This document shows, piece by piece, positions 26,125 through 35,300 of a stretch of DNA of 64,000 nt. The notes beneath the pieces were generated by a model that was not told where the DNA came from, made no database searches, and saw nothing but the letters and a program-made list of their open reading frames with translations. The stretch comes from Rhodococcus sp. IEGM 1379 (GTDB lineage Bacteria; Actinomycetota; Actinomycetes; Mycobacteriales; Mycobacteriaceae): positions 62,001-126,000 of the forward strand of contig NZ_JASHKR010000007.1 of NCBI RefSeq assembly GCF_030056815.1, in the 5' to 3' direction. The position numbers were made by a program, and so were the translations under genes. Numbering within the stretch: the first letter of the stretch is position 1; the number at the start of each line of letters is the position of its first letter.

Positions 26125-26342
26125 ACCTCGAGTTCTGCGCGAATGAATTCAGCCCCCTGAAGTTGCCGGCTGGATCACGTAGTTTCAGTTCGACTCGATG
26201 AGACCGAGCGTTGCGCATGGTCTCGGGCTGGCTGTCACAAGCGGCGTCCGTGTCATTCAAACGAAGGATATTGCTCCGCCAGGCGTTGCCATAAGTTATC
26301 CCATGCTGATACTCGCGACATTTACAGATCCTTAGGTGACAC
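26125..26342. other. Divergent promoter region between DAHP synthase leader and CD225 gene
   Basis: About 220 bases without a credible gene. It should hold the minus-strand promoter of the DAHP synthase leader and the plus-strand promoter of the CD225 protein. No clear -35/-10 pair or terminator could be fixed by eye; an 85-codon minus-strand frame here is out of frame with the leader and shows no protein-like features. Confidence 0.4.
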
Positions 26343-26636
26343 ATGACCCAGAATCCCTATTACGGCCAGCAACAGCAGCCTGCCGGTCCGCCGCCGGACA
26401 ACAACCTGGTCTGGGCGATCCTGGTAACCGTGTTCTGCTGTCTGCCGCTGGGCATCGTCGCAATCGTGAAATCCAGCCAGGTCAACTCGTTGTGGGCACA
26501 AGGCCAGTTCGATGCGGCACGTAAATCTGCCGACGATGCCAAGAAGTTTGCACTGTGGTCGGTCGGCGCCGGTGTCGCCGTCGCCGTTCTGTACTTCGTG
26601 TTCGTCGTGGCTCTCGCCGGTTCCAGTAACTTTTGA
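26343..26636 (+). CDS. CD225/dispanin-family small membrane protein
   Basis: A 97-residue protein: a Pro/Gln-rich N-terminus (about residues 1-20), a first hydrophobic segment (NLVWAILVTVFCCLPLGIVAIV), the conserved SSQVNSLWAQGQFDAARKSADDAKKFA loop, and a second membrane segment. This is the CD225 (interferon-induced transmembrane/dispanin) layout common in actinobacteria. Function is unknown. It overlaps the DUF2752 gene by four bases (TTGA), and the two are probably one operon. Confidence 0.87.
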   Translation: MTQNPYYGQQQQPAGPPPDNNLVWAILVTVFCCLPLGIVAIVKSSQVNSLWAQGQFDAARKSADDAKKFALWSVGAGVAVAVLYFVFVVALAGSSNF

Positions 26637-27055
26637 GTTCTGACACAACAACTCTCGCATCGGCCAAAGCGCCGCTCGGAGTAGCAATAGCCGCAATCGC
26701 GGTGTGCGCCTTCATCTCTTGGAGTGACCCCACCACACCTGGTGGGGTCATTCCTGTGTGCCCGACCAAAGCTCTGTTCAACGTCAACTGCCCCGGCTGC
26801 GGTAGTACACGAATGTTGTACAGCCTCATACACGGCGACGTAGTCGGTGCTGCGCACTTCAATGCCTTCGGCCTGGCAATGCTCGTTGCACTCGGCTTCA
26901 CCTACGTATCGTGGACCAGCGCACGGATACGACGAAAACCGGCAGTGATGTGGCATCAGATGCGCTGGTCGCCCGTCATTATTCTTACCCTCGTGTTGAT
27001 CTGGTCAGCGGTACGCATCATCCCGATCCCCTCACTGGCGGAGCTTCGCGTCTAA
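26633..27055 (+). CDS. DUF2752 membrane protein
   Basis: A 140-residue membrane protein with the DUF2752 signature: a Cys motif CPTKALFNVNCPGCGSTRM followed by LIHGDVVGAAHFNAFGL, and three to four hydrophobic segments. The start TTG at 26633 overlaps the upstream stop (TTGA). The function of the domain is not known to me; pairing with CD225 proteins recurs in actinobacteria as far as I recall. Confidence 0.82.
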   Translation: MSSDTTTLASAKAPLGVAIAAIAVCAFISWSDPTTPGGVIPVCPTKALFNVNCPGCGSTRMLYSLIHGDVVGAAHFNAFGLAMLVALGFTYVSWTSARIRRKPAVMWHQMRWSPVIILTLVLIWSAVRIIPIPSLAELRV

Positions 27056-27185
27056 CCCACGTCTAACCCAAATCCACGGCAAGCGCCCGAACATCCTGTC
27101 CACGACTCAGAACTTGGATTCAGCACAACAAAGTCGCGAAGGTGCGGATCTCTGTCACCTCCGCAACCCAAGGTGCCCTCCCCGA

Positions 27186-28280
27186 CTACGCCTCCAACCG
27201 AAACGCGCTGCGTACTTGCCGTACGCCGTTTATCTGCACCTCGACGGCGTGTTCACCTACGTAGTACTTACGGGTGCTGATCGGCCTAAATGAATGTCTC
27301 TTGGCGATGAGCGTGGGGACTCCGGGCGGAAGCGTTCGCGTAGTCAGCTTGAAGACTTTGGGCGTGGTCTGCCCGTTGGCCTTGACGTGATGAACGATGT
27401 AGTCGATCACCACGGTCACCGACTCACTGCCGTTATTCGTGACGGCGAAGTCGAAGTTAAGTTCACCACCTGCATCGACGACGTCACGATCGATCACGAA
27501 TTCCGAAACCACTACGTTGGCCGGCGGCGCGAACCCCAAGAGCGACAGTGCATCTGGGTCACCGGACTTCACCAATGTCCGTAGGGCGTGCCGAACGAGC
27601 TTGGGGATATCGGAGTTGGGTTCCTGCAGCCAACGCTTCGCCGTCGCAACTGCCAGTGCCGGATCTGCACGGCTCAGATCATTGAGATGGTTCGCGACCG
27701 ATCGCCTCACGTACTCGGACTCGTCGCGGTACAACGCGTCGAGAATCGGAATCGTGGACTCGGGCCGCGCTGTCAGTGCCTTCACTCGCCGAGCCCACGG
27801 CAGCCGTGTCCGCGTTCCCTCGCTGGCAAGGCGTCGAACATGCTCGTCCTCGTGATCAGTCCATCCGAGCACTATCTCCAACGCTCGCTCGAGATCCACG
27901 TCGAGGAACGTTCGAATCGCGAATTCACCGGTCAGACGAGAAGTCAGCTCGGCGAGCAACGCCATTCCGTCGTCGAATCCCTCAGGATCTTGTGTTGCCG
28001 ACACTGCGACGGCTTCTGTGACCGGCCAGATCATCCACCCGGTGAACGCGTCCTCGACCAAGGCTGCGCGAATGACCTGCGCGAACGCCGAATAGTCGTC
28101 GGGAAGCTCGTTCAGCATCGCATCCCGGACAACTCGCGTGCGCTCGCTCAGGCTCAATCCTTCGAAAACCGCGGCCGAGCCTCGCACGCCGTCCAGACGT
28201 CTGCGACCCGTCGCGCGTTCGAGACAACGTGCCAAGTCCGCGACGACAGCCGTTCCGAGTAGTTCATCTGCGGTGGGCAT
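27186..28280 (-). CDS. AlkC-like DNA alkylation repair protein (HEAT repeats plus Ig-like domain)
   Basis: About 364 residues. The N-terminal two-thirds shows HEAT-like helical repeats (for example DHEDEHVRRLASEGTRTRLPWARR, then DESEYVRRSVANHLNDLSR). From about residue 265 a beta-rich domain follows (FVIDRDVVDAGGELNFDFAVTNNGSESVTV), resembling the Ig-like C-terminus described for AlkC DNA glycosylases, which excise alkylated bases. Start is ATG 28280 or GTG 28289. It is alone on its strand. The assignment rests on fold pattern, so moderate confidence. Confidence 0.72.
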   Translation of the reverse strand: MPTADELLGTAVVADLARCLERATGRRRLDGVRGSAAVFEGLSLSERTRVVRDAMLNELPDDYSAFAQVIRAALVEDAFTGWMIWPVTEAVAVSATQDPEGFDDGMALLAELTSRLTGEFAIRTFLDVDLERALEIVLGWTDHEDEHVRRLASEGTRTRLPWARRVKALTARPESTIPILDALYRDESEYVRRSVANHLNDLSRADPALAVATAKRWLQEPNSDIPKLVRHALRTLVKSGDPDALSLLGFAPPANVVVSEFVIDRDVVDAGGELNFDFAVTNNGSESVTVVIDYIVHHVKANGQTTPKVFKLTTRTLPPGVPTLIAKRHSFRPISTRKYYVGEHAVEVQINGVRQVRSAFRLEA

Positions 28281-28350
28281 CAGCACCACGCCGTGAGTTG
28301 GTCGGTCATGCGGGCAGAGTACTTCCCAGGTCCGACAACCTTCGCCGTAA

Positions 28351-28372
28351 ACCCATGACAGTTGTCATGGGT
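28351..28372. promoter_or_regulatory. Perfect inverted repeat ahead of the ABC exporter operon
   Basis: ACCCATGACA-gt-TGTCATGGGT is a perfect dyad with 10-bp arms, 54 bases upstream of the ABC ATPase gene. It contains ATGAC-N4-GTCAT, the form of site often used by NarL/LuxR-type response regulators beside such exporters. The response regulator at the end of the operon is the likely binder. Confidence 0.6.
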
Positions 28373-28426
28373 AAAAGGTGACGGACAGCCGAGGAACAAC
28401 TCTCCCCGAGGCGGCAGATTGAATCT

Positions 28427-29365
28427 ATGACCTCAGCACACGCACTACAGACACAGTCGAGAGTCTCGGCGGGTGACGCAGTCCGGTTGACCGGAGTCCG
28501 CAAGGAGTTCGGTTCCGTTGTCGCCGTCGACGGTATCGACCTGAGCATCGAACCCGGCGAGATCGTTGCGTTCCTCGGTCCCAACGGCGCCGGGAAGACC
28601 ACCACGGTCGATATGATTCTGGGGCTGTCTCGGCCCACATCGGGCGAGGTTGACGTTTTCGGGATGCCACCTCGTGCCGCCATCGCGCGGGGACTCGTCT
28701 CCGCTGTCATGCAGAGCGGCGGATTGCTCCCCGAGTTGACCGTTGCCGAAACCGTCGCCCTGACCGCGAGCCTGTACGCCCACGCGCGTCCGGTCGACGA
28801 CGTCCTCGACCGGGCCGGAATTCTCGATATCTCCGGACGACTCGTGAAGAAGTGCTCCGGCGGTCAGCAGCAGCGTCTCCGGTTTGCGATGGCACTTCTG
28901 TCGGATCCGCGGTTGTTGATTCTCGACGAACCGACGACCGGAATGGACGTGGAAGGTCGACGAGACTTCTGGTCGGCAATCCGGGCAGACGCCGACCAAG
29001 GTCGCACCGTGCTGTTTGCAACGCACTACCTCGAAGAGGCCGACGCGTATGCCGACCGAATCATTCTTGTTCGGCACGGCCGGATCGTTGCGGACGGAAC
29101 AACATCCGAGATCAAGTCGATGGTCGCAGGGAGGACGCTGCGAGCGCACATCCCGAACATGGACAAGCAAGCCCTGCAATCGATTCCGAACTGCGATTCT
29201 ATCGAGCTGAACGGAGACACTCTCGTAGTCCATTCCCACGACACCGATTCCGTCGCACGCTACCTGCTCGCACACACGCAAGCCCACGACCTCGAAATCA
29301 TCTCCCGCGGACTCGAAGACGCGTTCATCGCGCTTACCTCCGACACCACCGAAGGACAATTGTGA
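28427..29365 (+). CDS. ABC exporter ATP-binding protein
   Basis: ATPase subunit of 312 residues: Walker A GPNGAGKTT at residues 51-59, signature CSGGQQQR, Walker B LLILDEPTTGMD, and the H-loop ATHYLEEAD. The C-terminal extension after about residue 220 is typical of the DrrA/NatA-type export family. It pairs with the permease that begins at the last base of its stop codon, and with a downstream two-component system. The cargo is unknown; drug or lipid export is usual for this type. Confidence 0.93.
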   Translation: MTSAHALQTQSRVSAGDAVRLTGVRKEFGSVVAVDGIDLSIEPGEIVAFLGPNGAGKTTTVDMILGLSRPTSGEVDVFGMPPRAAIARGLVSAVMQSGGLLPELTVAETVALTASLYAHARPVDDVLDRAGILDISGRLVKKCSGGQQQRLRFAMALLSDPRLLILDEPTTGMDVEGRRDFWSAIRADADQGRTVLFATHYLEEADAYADRIILVRHGRIVADGTTSEIKSMVAGRTLRAHIPNMDKQALQSIPNCDSIELNGDTLVVHSHDTDSVARYLLAHTQAHDLEIISRGLEDAFIALTSDTTEGQL

Positions 29366-30159
29366 TGACCCGAGTTACCGAAACCCCCACTTACCGAGAA
29401 GATCGCGCCGTTGCACCGCTCGGCGGTTTCAATACCACCTTGCTGCGCATCGAGTTTCGGCGCTTGACCCGCAACCGACGGACGATGATCTTCACCCTGA
29501 TCATGCCGGTCGTGTTCTACCTCGTTTTCGGTGTCGGTCAGGGAAACGACGACCACGGTATCGAACACGGAAATGTAGCTGCGTACATCATGATCAGCAT
29601 GGCGCTGTACGGTGCGATGCTGGCCACGACCAGCGGGGGCGCAATGGTGTCTATCGAGCGCGCGTCGGGTTGGAGTCGCCAACTCAGGCTGACCCCACTG
29701 ACACCGGTGGCTTATATCGTCGTCAAACTGATCATGGCGATGACACTAGGGCTGATCTCCATTCTCGTCGTGTATCTCGCGGGTTCGTTCACCGGCGCGC
29801 AGATGGACGGATCGCTCTGGTTCACAACAGCATTGATCGCGTGGCTAGGTTCTGCCATCTTTGCTGCATTCGGCTTGTTCATGGGCTATCTATTGCCCAG
29901 TGAAAACGTCATGCAGCTTCTCGGCCCCGGTTTGGCGCTGCTGGCCTTCGGCGGCGGACTCTTCGTGCCCTTGCAAGACGGTTCGGTCTGGGCAACCGTC
30001 GCTCAATTCACTCCGATGTTCGGCATCAACGCTCTGGCACACGCACCACTGACCGGCAATTCCCTTCATTGGACCTGGATCGCCAATATCCTGGTCTGGT
30101 TCGCGATCTTCGCGCTCGGCGCGATCTGGCGATTCCAACGAGATACGGAGCGTGTGTAG
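29365..30159 (+). CDS. ABC-2 type exporter permease
   Basis: A 264-residue membrane protein with six hydrophobic segments of the ABC-2 family (TMIFTLIMPVVFYLVFGVG near 45-63; LGLISILVVYLAG; AAFGLFMGYLLPSENVMQ). Start ATG 29365 overlaps the upstream TGA by one base, so the longer frame from 28852 is rejected. It forms the pore for the exporter and is directly followed by a sensor kinase starting at TTG 30160. Confidence 0.92.
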   Translation: MTRVTETPTYREDRAVAPLGGFNTTLLRIEFRRLTRNRRTMIFTLIMPVVFYLVFGVGQGNDDHGIEHGNVAAYIMISMALYGAMLATTSGGAMVSIERASGWSRQLRLTPLTPVAYIVVKLIMAMTLGLISILVVYLAGSFTGAQMDGSLWFTTALIAWLGSAIFAAFGLFMGYLLPSENVMQLLGPGLALLAFGGGLFVPLQDGSVWATVAQFTPMFGINALAHAPLTGNSLHWTWIANILVWFAIFALGAIWRFQRDTERV

Positions 30160-31284
30160 TTGACGGACAACCAGAGCCGAAACGATTCTGCCGCCAGGCC
30201 TCGACCGAATCGTTTAGGTCTTCTCTTTGCCGTCGTGTGGTTGGTGTTCCTGGGCGGACCACTGATAGCCGGCTGGAACATGCGCGATCAAGCGAGTGGT
30301 GTGGTCGGCATGATCGCTACGGTCGCATTCGGGGCGCTTTACGTGCTCATCTTCGACGGGATACAGCGACACCACCGGAATCCGTCGGCAATTCCGAATA
30401 TTCGGGATGCCTCACTGCGGCTAGGCGCGCTGATAGCCCTGGCCTCCGTGATGATCGTGTGCCTCGGCCCGACAGGCCTGACCGCAGCCCCATTTCTCGC
30501 GGTCACGTCGGTGATGCTGCTGCCCGCTGCCGCCGGTGGCATCCTCACGCTGATACTTGCGGGCTCGGTGGAGGTCATCAGCATTTCATCCGGTTGGGGC
30601 AATTACTCCGGGCTCTCGCTCGCTGTCTGCGCCGCTGCGTTTGCCATGTGGGGCGTTCAGTCACTGATCGGGAGGAACAATCAGATCCTTCGAGAACGGG
30701 AAGCACGCGAACAACGAGCGATCGCCGACGAGCGCACCCGCATGGCGCGCGATCTTCACGACATCCTCGGGCACTCACTCACCGTCATCACCGTGAAAGC
30801 CGAGCTGACCAACCGATTGCTCGACATCGACATAAACCGGGCCCGAAGCGAACTCGACGATCTCGAGCGCCTTTCCCGCGATGCGTTGGCCGATGTGAGA
30901 TCGGCAGTCGACGGTTTTCGCACTATCTCGCTTCCGATGGAGATAGCCCGTGCTCGCGAGGCCTTACGGGCCGCCGGCATCGAGGATCACACTCCGAACA
31001 GCACGGAAATGGTTCCCGGTCACCTGAGAGAGTTGTTCGCCTGGACAATTCGTGAAGGTATCACCAACGTCGTACGCCACAGCGCCGCAACACAATGCAC
31101 AATCACAGTGGATGCAAACAGCGTTGAAATTACCGACAACGGTGTCGCTTCGGGCCGTGCGACGATCGGCAATGGATTGACCGGCCTGCGTGAACGCGCA
31201 GCGGCCGCCGGAGCACGCGTCATCGTCACGAGCCTTCCGCCACACGGTTTTTCGCTACAGGTTCGGAAACAGGAGACAACGTGA
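30160..31284 (+). CDS. Sensor histidine kinase, DesK/NarL-partner type
   Basis: A 374-residue kinase with an N-terminal membrane region of about five to six segments (residues 20-175), then a HisKA_3 dimerisation domain with phospho-acceptor His200 (MARDLHDILGHSLTVI) and an HATPase domain (REGITNVVRHSAA, GNGLTGLRERAA). It starts with TTG directly after the permease stop and overlaps the response regulator by four bases. It probably senses the membrane state or the exporter's cargo. Confidence 0.92.
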   Translation: MTDNQSRNDSAARPRPNRLGLLFAVVWLVFLGGPLIAGWNMRDQASGVVGMIATVAFGALYVLIFDGIQRHHRNPSAIPNIRDASLRLGALIALASVMIVCLGPTGLTAAPFLAVTSVMLLPAAAGGILTLILAGSVEVISISSGWGNYSGLSLAVCAAAFAMWGVQSLIGRNNQILREREAREQRAIADERTRMARDLHDILGHSLTVITVKAELTNRLLDIDINRARSELDDLERLSRDALADVRSAVDGFRTISLPMEIARAREALRAAGIEDHTPNSTEMVPGHLRELFAWTIREGITNVVRHSAATQCTITVDANSVEITDNGVASGRATIGNGLTGLRERAAAAGARVIVTSLPPHGFSLQVRKQETT

Positions 31285-31889
31285 CCATCCGCCTACTGCT
31301 CGCAGACGACCAAGCTCTGGTGAGAGGAGCGCTTGCCGCTCTTCTCGATCTCGAATCCGATCTGACGGTAGTTGCCGAAGTCGGCCGCGGCGACGAGGTG
31401 GTAGCAGCAGCGCTCGAGCACCAACCGGATGTGGCGTTGCTGGACGTGGAAATGCCGGGGTTGGATGGCATTGGAGCCGCTGCGGCACTGCGCGACGCGG
31501 TACCGACGACCCGCGTCCTGATCGTCACCACCTTCGGGCGCCCGGGGTACCTGCGGAAGGCGCTACAAGCCGGGGCCGCCGGGTTCGTCGTCAAGGACAC
31601 TCCCGCGCGACAACTCGCAGACGCTGTACGACGTGTGCACGCAGGATTACGCGTCGTCGATCCGACGCTGGCGGCAGACAGCCTGGTCAGTGGAGAGTCT
31701 CCCTTAACCGATCGCGAGACCGAGGTCCTTCGCGCCGCACAGACCGGCGCGCCCGTAGCCGCCATCGCTGCGGAACTCTTTCTCACTGCCGGCACCGTTC
31801 GCAATCACCTGTCGTCGGCGATGGGCAAAACCGGTGGCACCACGCGCGGGGAGTCCGTTCGGATTGCGAACTCGAACGGATGGCTTTGA
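31281..31889 (+). CDS. NarL/LuxR-family response regulator
   Basis: A 202-residue regulator: receiver domain with acidic pocket Asp9/Asp10, phospho-acceptor Asp55 (LLDVEMPG) and Lys in VVKDTPARQ, then a C-terminal LuxR-type HTH (LTDRETEVLRAAQTGAPVAAIAAELFLTAGTVRNHL). It is cotranslated with the sensor kinase. The dyad at 28351-28372 upstream of the exporter genes is its likely target, giving a self-regulated operon. Confidence 0.93.
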   Translation: MTIRLLLADDQALVRGALAALLDLESDLTVVAEVGRGDEVVAAALEHQPDVALLDVEMPGLDGIGAAAALRDAVPTTRVLIVTTFGRPGYLRKALQAGAAGFVVKDTPARQLADAVRRVHAGLRVVDPTLAADSLVSGESPLTDRETEVLRAAQTGAPVAAIAAELFLTAGTVRNHLSSAMGKTGGTTRGESVRIANSNGWL

Positions 31890-32095
31890 TCAGACCCGCT
31901 CAAATGATCGAGCAATTCCGTCGCAATTGACTGGTGGGCGATCCCCCCGTCCAACGACAGCCAGAAATTCACGTATCCTCAAGCTGGTTCTGCGAACTAA
32001 CAAGACATTGCCGTTCAAGGAAGGGCTGACTCAAAGTCTGGTTATTTTACAGTTACCATCAGGTCCGGGGCGGGCGATACGGGAGGGACGGGGCA

Positions 32096-32530
32096 ATGGC
32101 GCACAGGTTCAGCCAACGATTGAATTCGTTGTTCGAATCCGCTCCCAGCCACGTCACCAATGCACTGGTGGTGCGAAGCATGACCGAACACGGCTGCCGT
32201 ATTTCGACGCCCTACCTGTCACAACTCCGAACAGGCGTCCGTACCAATCCGTCACCTGAAGTCGTTGCCGCCCTCGCCGAATTCTTCGACGTAAACCCGG
32301 ACTATTTTTTCAGCCCATCACAGCAATTTCCGTTCATCTCCAGCGGCGATGCCGATCACTCATTGCTGGAACAGCTTCACAACGATCGTCTGCGTAACCT
32401 TGCGTCGCGCGTCATCGACTTGTCTCCCGCGTCGCAGGCTCTGCTCGTCGAGATGGCAGAAAACCTCCGATCATCCGAAAATCTGCCGCGCGTACCACCG
32501 GACTCCAGCGCATACACCTGGCGAACGTAG
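32096..32530 (+). CDS. XRE-family regulator, EspR-like
   Basis: A 144-residue DNA-binding protein with an HTH around residues 30-65 (ISTPYLSQLRTGVRTNPSPEVVAALAEFF) and a C-terminal helical dimerisation part (NLASRVIDLSPASQALLVEMAENLR). The YLSQLR-x-G-x-RTNPS segment and overall length match mycobacterial EspR, a nucleoid-associated regulator of cell-wall and secretion genes. GGAGGGACGG precedes the ATG. It stands alone, about 200 bases after the response regulator. Confidence 0.83.
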   Translation: MAHRFSQRLNSLFESAPSHVTNALVVRSMTEHGCRISTPYLSQLRTGVRTNPSPEVVAALAEFFDVNPDYFFSPSQQFPFISSGDADHSLLEQLHNDRLRNLASRVIDLSPASQALLVEMAENLRSSENLPRVPPDSSAYTWRT

Positions 32531-32644
32531 TCGCTTTCACTCGCACGACGTGCGAACACTCCCTTCCCGCTACGGTGTCCTATGCTGGGCGATGCAGCTG
32601 GTTCGCCTGGCACGGTAATGAGGAGCCCCGAAGACCGTTCCCGG

Positions 32645-32853
32645 CGTCGAAGCTTCATCAGCTCACGCTGACGGAGTGAGAGGGAACCCGGTGAAAATCC
32701 GGGACTGTCCCGCAGCGGTAAGCAGGAACGACCGCCGTCTACATGCACTGGGCATCTGCCTGGGAAGCGACGGCCAGTAGGTTCGATCATTGTCGATCGA
32801 GAGCCCGCGAGTCCGAAGACCTGCCGGCTGCGTCGGGCACGCCGTGCCCGACG
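32645..32853 (+). ncRNA. Cobalamin (AdoCbl-type) riboswitch upstream of metE
   Basis: The conserved core is visible: GGGAACCCGGTGAAAATCC, then GGGACTGTCCCGCAGCGGTAAGC at about 32683-32726, and a B12 box resembling AGTCCGAAGACCTGCC at 32810-32825. A perfect 10-bp hairpin (32831-32840 with 32844-32853) follows directly and probably serves as the expression platform. With cobalamin bound, metE should be switched off, since the B12-dependent synthase can take over. The outer boundaries are approximate. Confidence 0.88.
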
Positions 32854-32975
32854 GTCCACCGCCTCGAGGAATGGGCGAGTAGATCTCAGAGAGGCCGCAC
32901 GTTTAATGCGGCCCGGTGAGGTGTACCCGTCTGCCGGCAGTGGCCATCAGTGCATTGGCAATCTGGAGAAATTCC

Positions 32976-35240
32976 GTGACAACCACATTCACCGCGACCG
33001 TGCTGGGCTCACCGCGCATTGGTCCTCATCGCGAACTCAAGCGGGCAACCGAAAGCTACTGGACAGGGCGTATCGACGCCGATGCTCTGCAGCGTGTGGC
33101 CCGTGACCTCCGACGCCAGGGCCTGGCTGATCTACATAGCCAGGGGCTCGATTCGATCCCGGTCAACACTTTCTCCTTCTACGATCAGATGCTCGACACT
33201 GCAGTGCTTCTCGGAGCGCTCCCCGATCGAGTGGCGTCCGTTCCCGACCCACTGGATCGTTACTTCGCCGCCGCCCGCGGCACTGACACGATCGCGCCCC
33301 TCGAGATGACCAAGTGGTTCGACACCAACTATCACTACCTGGTTCCCGAGATCTCGCCGTCGACAACCTTCTCGCTCGACGCCTCGAAGGTGCTCGCCGA
33401 ACTGGCAGAAGCACACTCCGACGGCATCCCGGCACGCCCGGTCCTCATCGGACCCGTCACCTTCCTCCTGCTCTCGAAGGCCATCGGAACGGACGAACCG
33501 CTTCTCACACGTCTCGACGAACTCCTACCGCTCTACGGCGATCTGCTCGGCAAGCTTGCCGACGCCGACGCATCGTGGGTCCAGATCGACGAACCCGCAC
33601 TCGTCTGTGATCGCACCGACGAGGAGATCGAAGCTGCACGGACTGCGTACGAACATCTTTCGTCACTCGGCCACCGCCCGGCGATCCTCTTGACCTCGTA
33701 CTTCGGTTCTCTGGGCGACGCATTGCCAGCACTCGCGTCCACCGATGTCGAAGGTTTTGCGATCGACCTTGTCGCAGGACAGGATTCAATCGGTTCGGTG
33801 CCGGACCTGGCTCGCAAGTTCGTGGTCGCCGGTGTCGTAGACGGACGGAACGTCTGGCGAACCGATCTCGATTCCGCATTGTCGACGTTGGGATCGCTAC
33901 TCGGCAGCGTCGACACGCTCGCAGTCTCCTCGTCATGCTCACTCCTACACGTTCCTTACACCTTGGCTGCCGAGTCCGGCCTCGACAAGGCCCTGCGTTC
34001 TTGGCTTGCCTTCGGCACCGAGAAGGTTCGGGAGGTAGTCACACTGGCGACTGCTCTGACTCAGGGTCGCGAATCCGTCGAGGACGATTTCGGGCTCGCG
34101 CGTGCCGCTGCATCGACCCGCGGGAACGACAAACGACTCAACGACGCAGCACTCCGCGGGCGCCTCGATGCGGTTCTCCGTTCAGCCACCGGTCGCGCTC
34201 CGGCAGCGCAGCGACGCAAGATCCAAGCCGAATTGCTCTCCCTCCCTCCGCTTCCCACGACCACGATCGGTTCATACCCGCAGACGTCGAAGATTCGAGT
34301 GGCCAGGGCAGCGCTACGAAAGGGGGAGATCGGCGAGACCGAGTATGTTGCCCGTATGCGCGCCGAGATCGCGGACGTTGTTGCTCTGCAGGAGAAGCTG
34401 GACCTCGATGTACTGGTCCATGGTGAACCTGAACGCAATGACATGGTTCAGTACTTCGCCGAACAACTCGAAGGATTCTTCGCAACCGCCAGTGGCTGGG
34501 TTCAGTCGTACGGGACGCGCTGCGTGCGACCGCCGATCCTCTACGGCGACGTTTCTCGTCCGAAGCCGATGACCGTCGACTGGATCACTTATGCGCAGTC
34601 TCTGACCGACAAGCCCGTCAAGGGAATGCTCACAGGACCCGTCACCATTCTGGCATGGTCGTTCGTTCGTGACGACCAGCCACTCTCGGACTCGGCAAAC
34701 CAAGTAGCACTGTCGATTCGAGACGAGACAATCGATCTGCAGGCTGCCGGAATCAGAATCATCCAGGTCGACGAACCCGCCCTGCGCGAACTTCTTCCGC
34801 TGCGTGCCGCCGACCGGCCCGCATACCTCGACTGGTCGGTGGGATCATTCCGATTGGCCACCTCGGGCGTAGCGGATTCAACCGCTATCCATACGCACCT
34901 GTGCTATTCGGAATTCGGCGCAGTGATCAGCGCGATCGCCAGCCTCGATGCCGATGTCACCTCGATCGAGGCCGCCCGCTCACATATGGAGGTACTCGAC
35001 GACCTCAGTGCCGTCGGATTCGATCTGGGTGTGGGTCCGGGTGTCTATGACATTCATTCGCCGCGCGTCCCGAGCGTCGACGAAATTGCAGGTTCCCTGC
35101 GCGAAGCACTCAACGCCGTTCCGGTAGAGCGACTGTGGGTCAATCCGGACTGCGGACTGAAAACGCGCGGACCTCTCGAAGTGGAAGCGTCTCTTCGTAA
35201 CCTCGTCGAGGCAGCAAAGCTGGTCCGAGCAGAACTGTAG
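32976..35240 (+). CDS. metE: Cobalamin-independent methionine synthase
   Basis: Methyltransferase of 754 residues transferring the methyl group of 5-methyltetrahydropteroyl-triglutamate to homocysteine. N-terminal sequence ([20 protein letters not shown]) and the C-terminal zinc ligands are visible: His and Cys in [11 protein letters not shown], and Cys in [10 protein letters not shown]; a repeat barrel begins at [15 protein letters not shown] 32976 follows CTGGAGAAA; the longer frame from 32916 is rejected. It lies under a cobalamin riboswitch. Confidence 0.96.
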   Translation: MTTTFTATVLGSPRIGPHRELKRATESYWTGRIDADALQRVARDLRRQGLADLHSQGLDSIPVNTFSFYDQMLDTAVLLGALPDRVASVPDPLDRYFAAARGTDTIAPLEMTKWFDTNYHYLVPEISPSTTFSLDASKVLAELAEAHSDGIPARPVLIGPVTFLLLSKAIGTDEPLLTRLDELLPLYGDLLGKLADADASWVQIDEPALVCDRTDEEIEAARTAYEHLSSLGHRPAILLTSYFGSLGDALPALASTDVEGFAIDLVAGQDSIGSVPDLARKFVVAGVVDGRNVWRTDLDSALSTLGSLLGSVDTLAVSSSCSLLHVPYTLAAESGLDKALRSWLAFGTEKVREVVTLATALTQGRESVEDDFGLARAAASTRGNDKRLNDAALRGRLDAVLRSATGRAPAAQRRKIQAELLSLPPLPTTTIGSYPQTSKIRVARAALRKGEIGETEYVARMRAEIADVVALQEKLDLDVLVHGEPERNDMVQYFAEQLEGFFATASGWVQSYGTRCVRPPILYGDVSRPKPMTVDWITYAQSLTDKPVKGMLTGPVTILAWSFVRDDQPLSDSANQVALSIRDETIDLQAAGIRIIQVDEPALRELLPLRAADRPAYLDWSVGSFRLATSGVADSTAIHTHLCYSEFGAVISAIASLDADVTSIEAARSHMEVLDDLSAVGFDLGVGPGVYDIHSPRVPSVDEIAGSLREALNAVPVERLWVNPDCGLKTRGPLEVEASLRNLVEAAKLVRAEL

Positions 35241-35256
35241 GGGGGCTACGCCACGG

Positions 35257-35294
35257 TGCGCCCTTGTGGTGGTTCGCACTACCACAAGGGCGCA
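35257..35294. terminator. Bidirectional terminator hairpin after metE
   Basis: A perfect 14-bp stem (35257-35270 with 35281-35294) with a 10-nt loop fills the 60-base gap between the convergent metE and solute-binding protein genes. No T-run follows, so termination is inferred from structure and position. Confidence 0.75.
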
Positions 35295-35300
35295 TGGTGG

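Noticed and set aside
26087-26344. An 85-codon minus-strand frame overlapping the leader peptide
   Set aside because: It is in a different frame from the Tyr-Phe-Trp-Phe ORF, runs into the promoter of the divergent gene and has no protein features.
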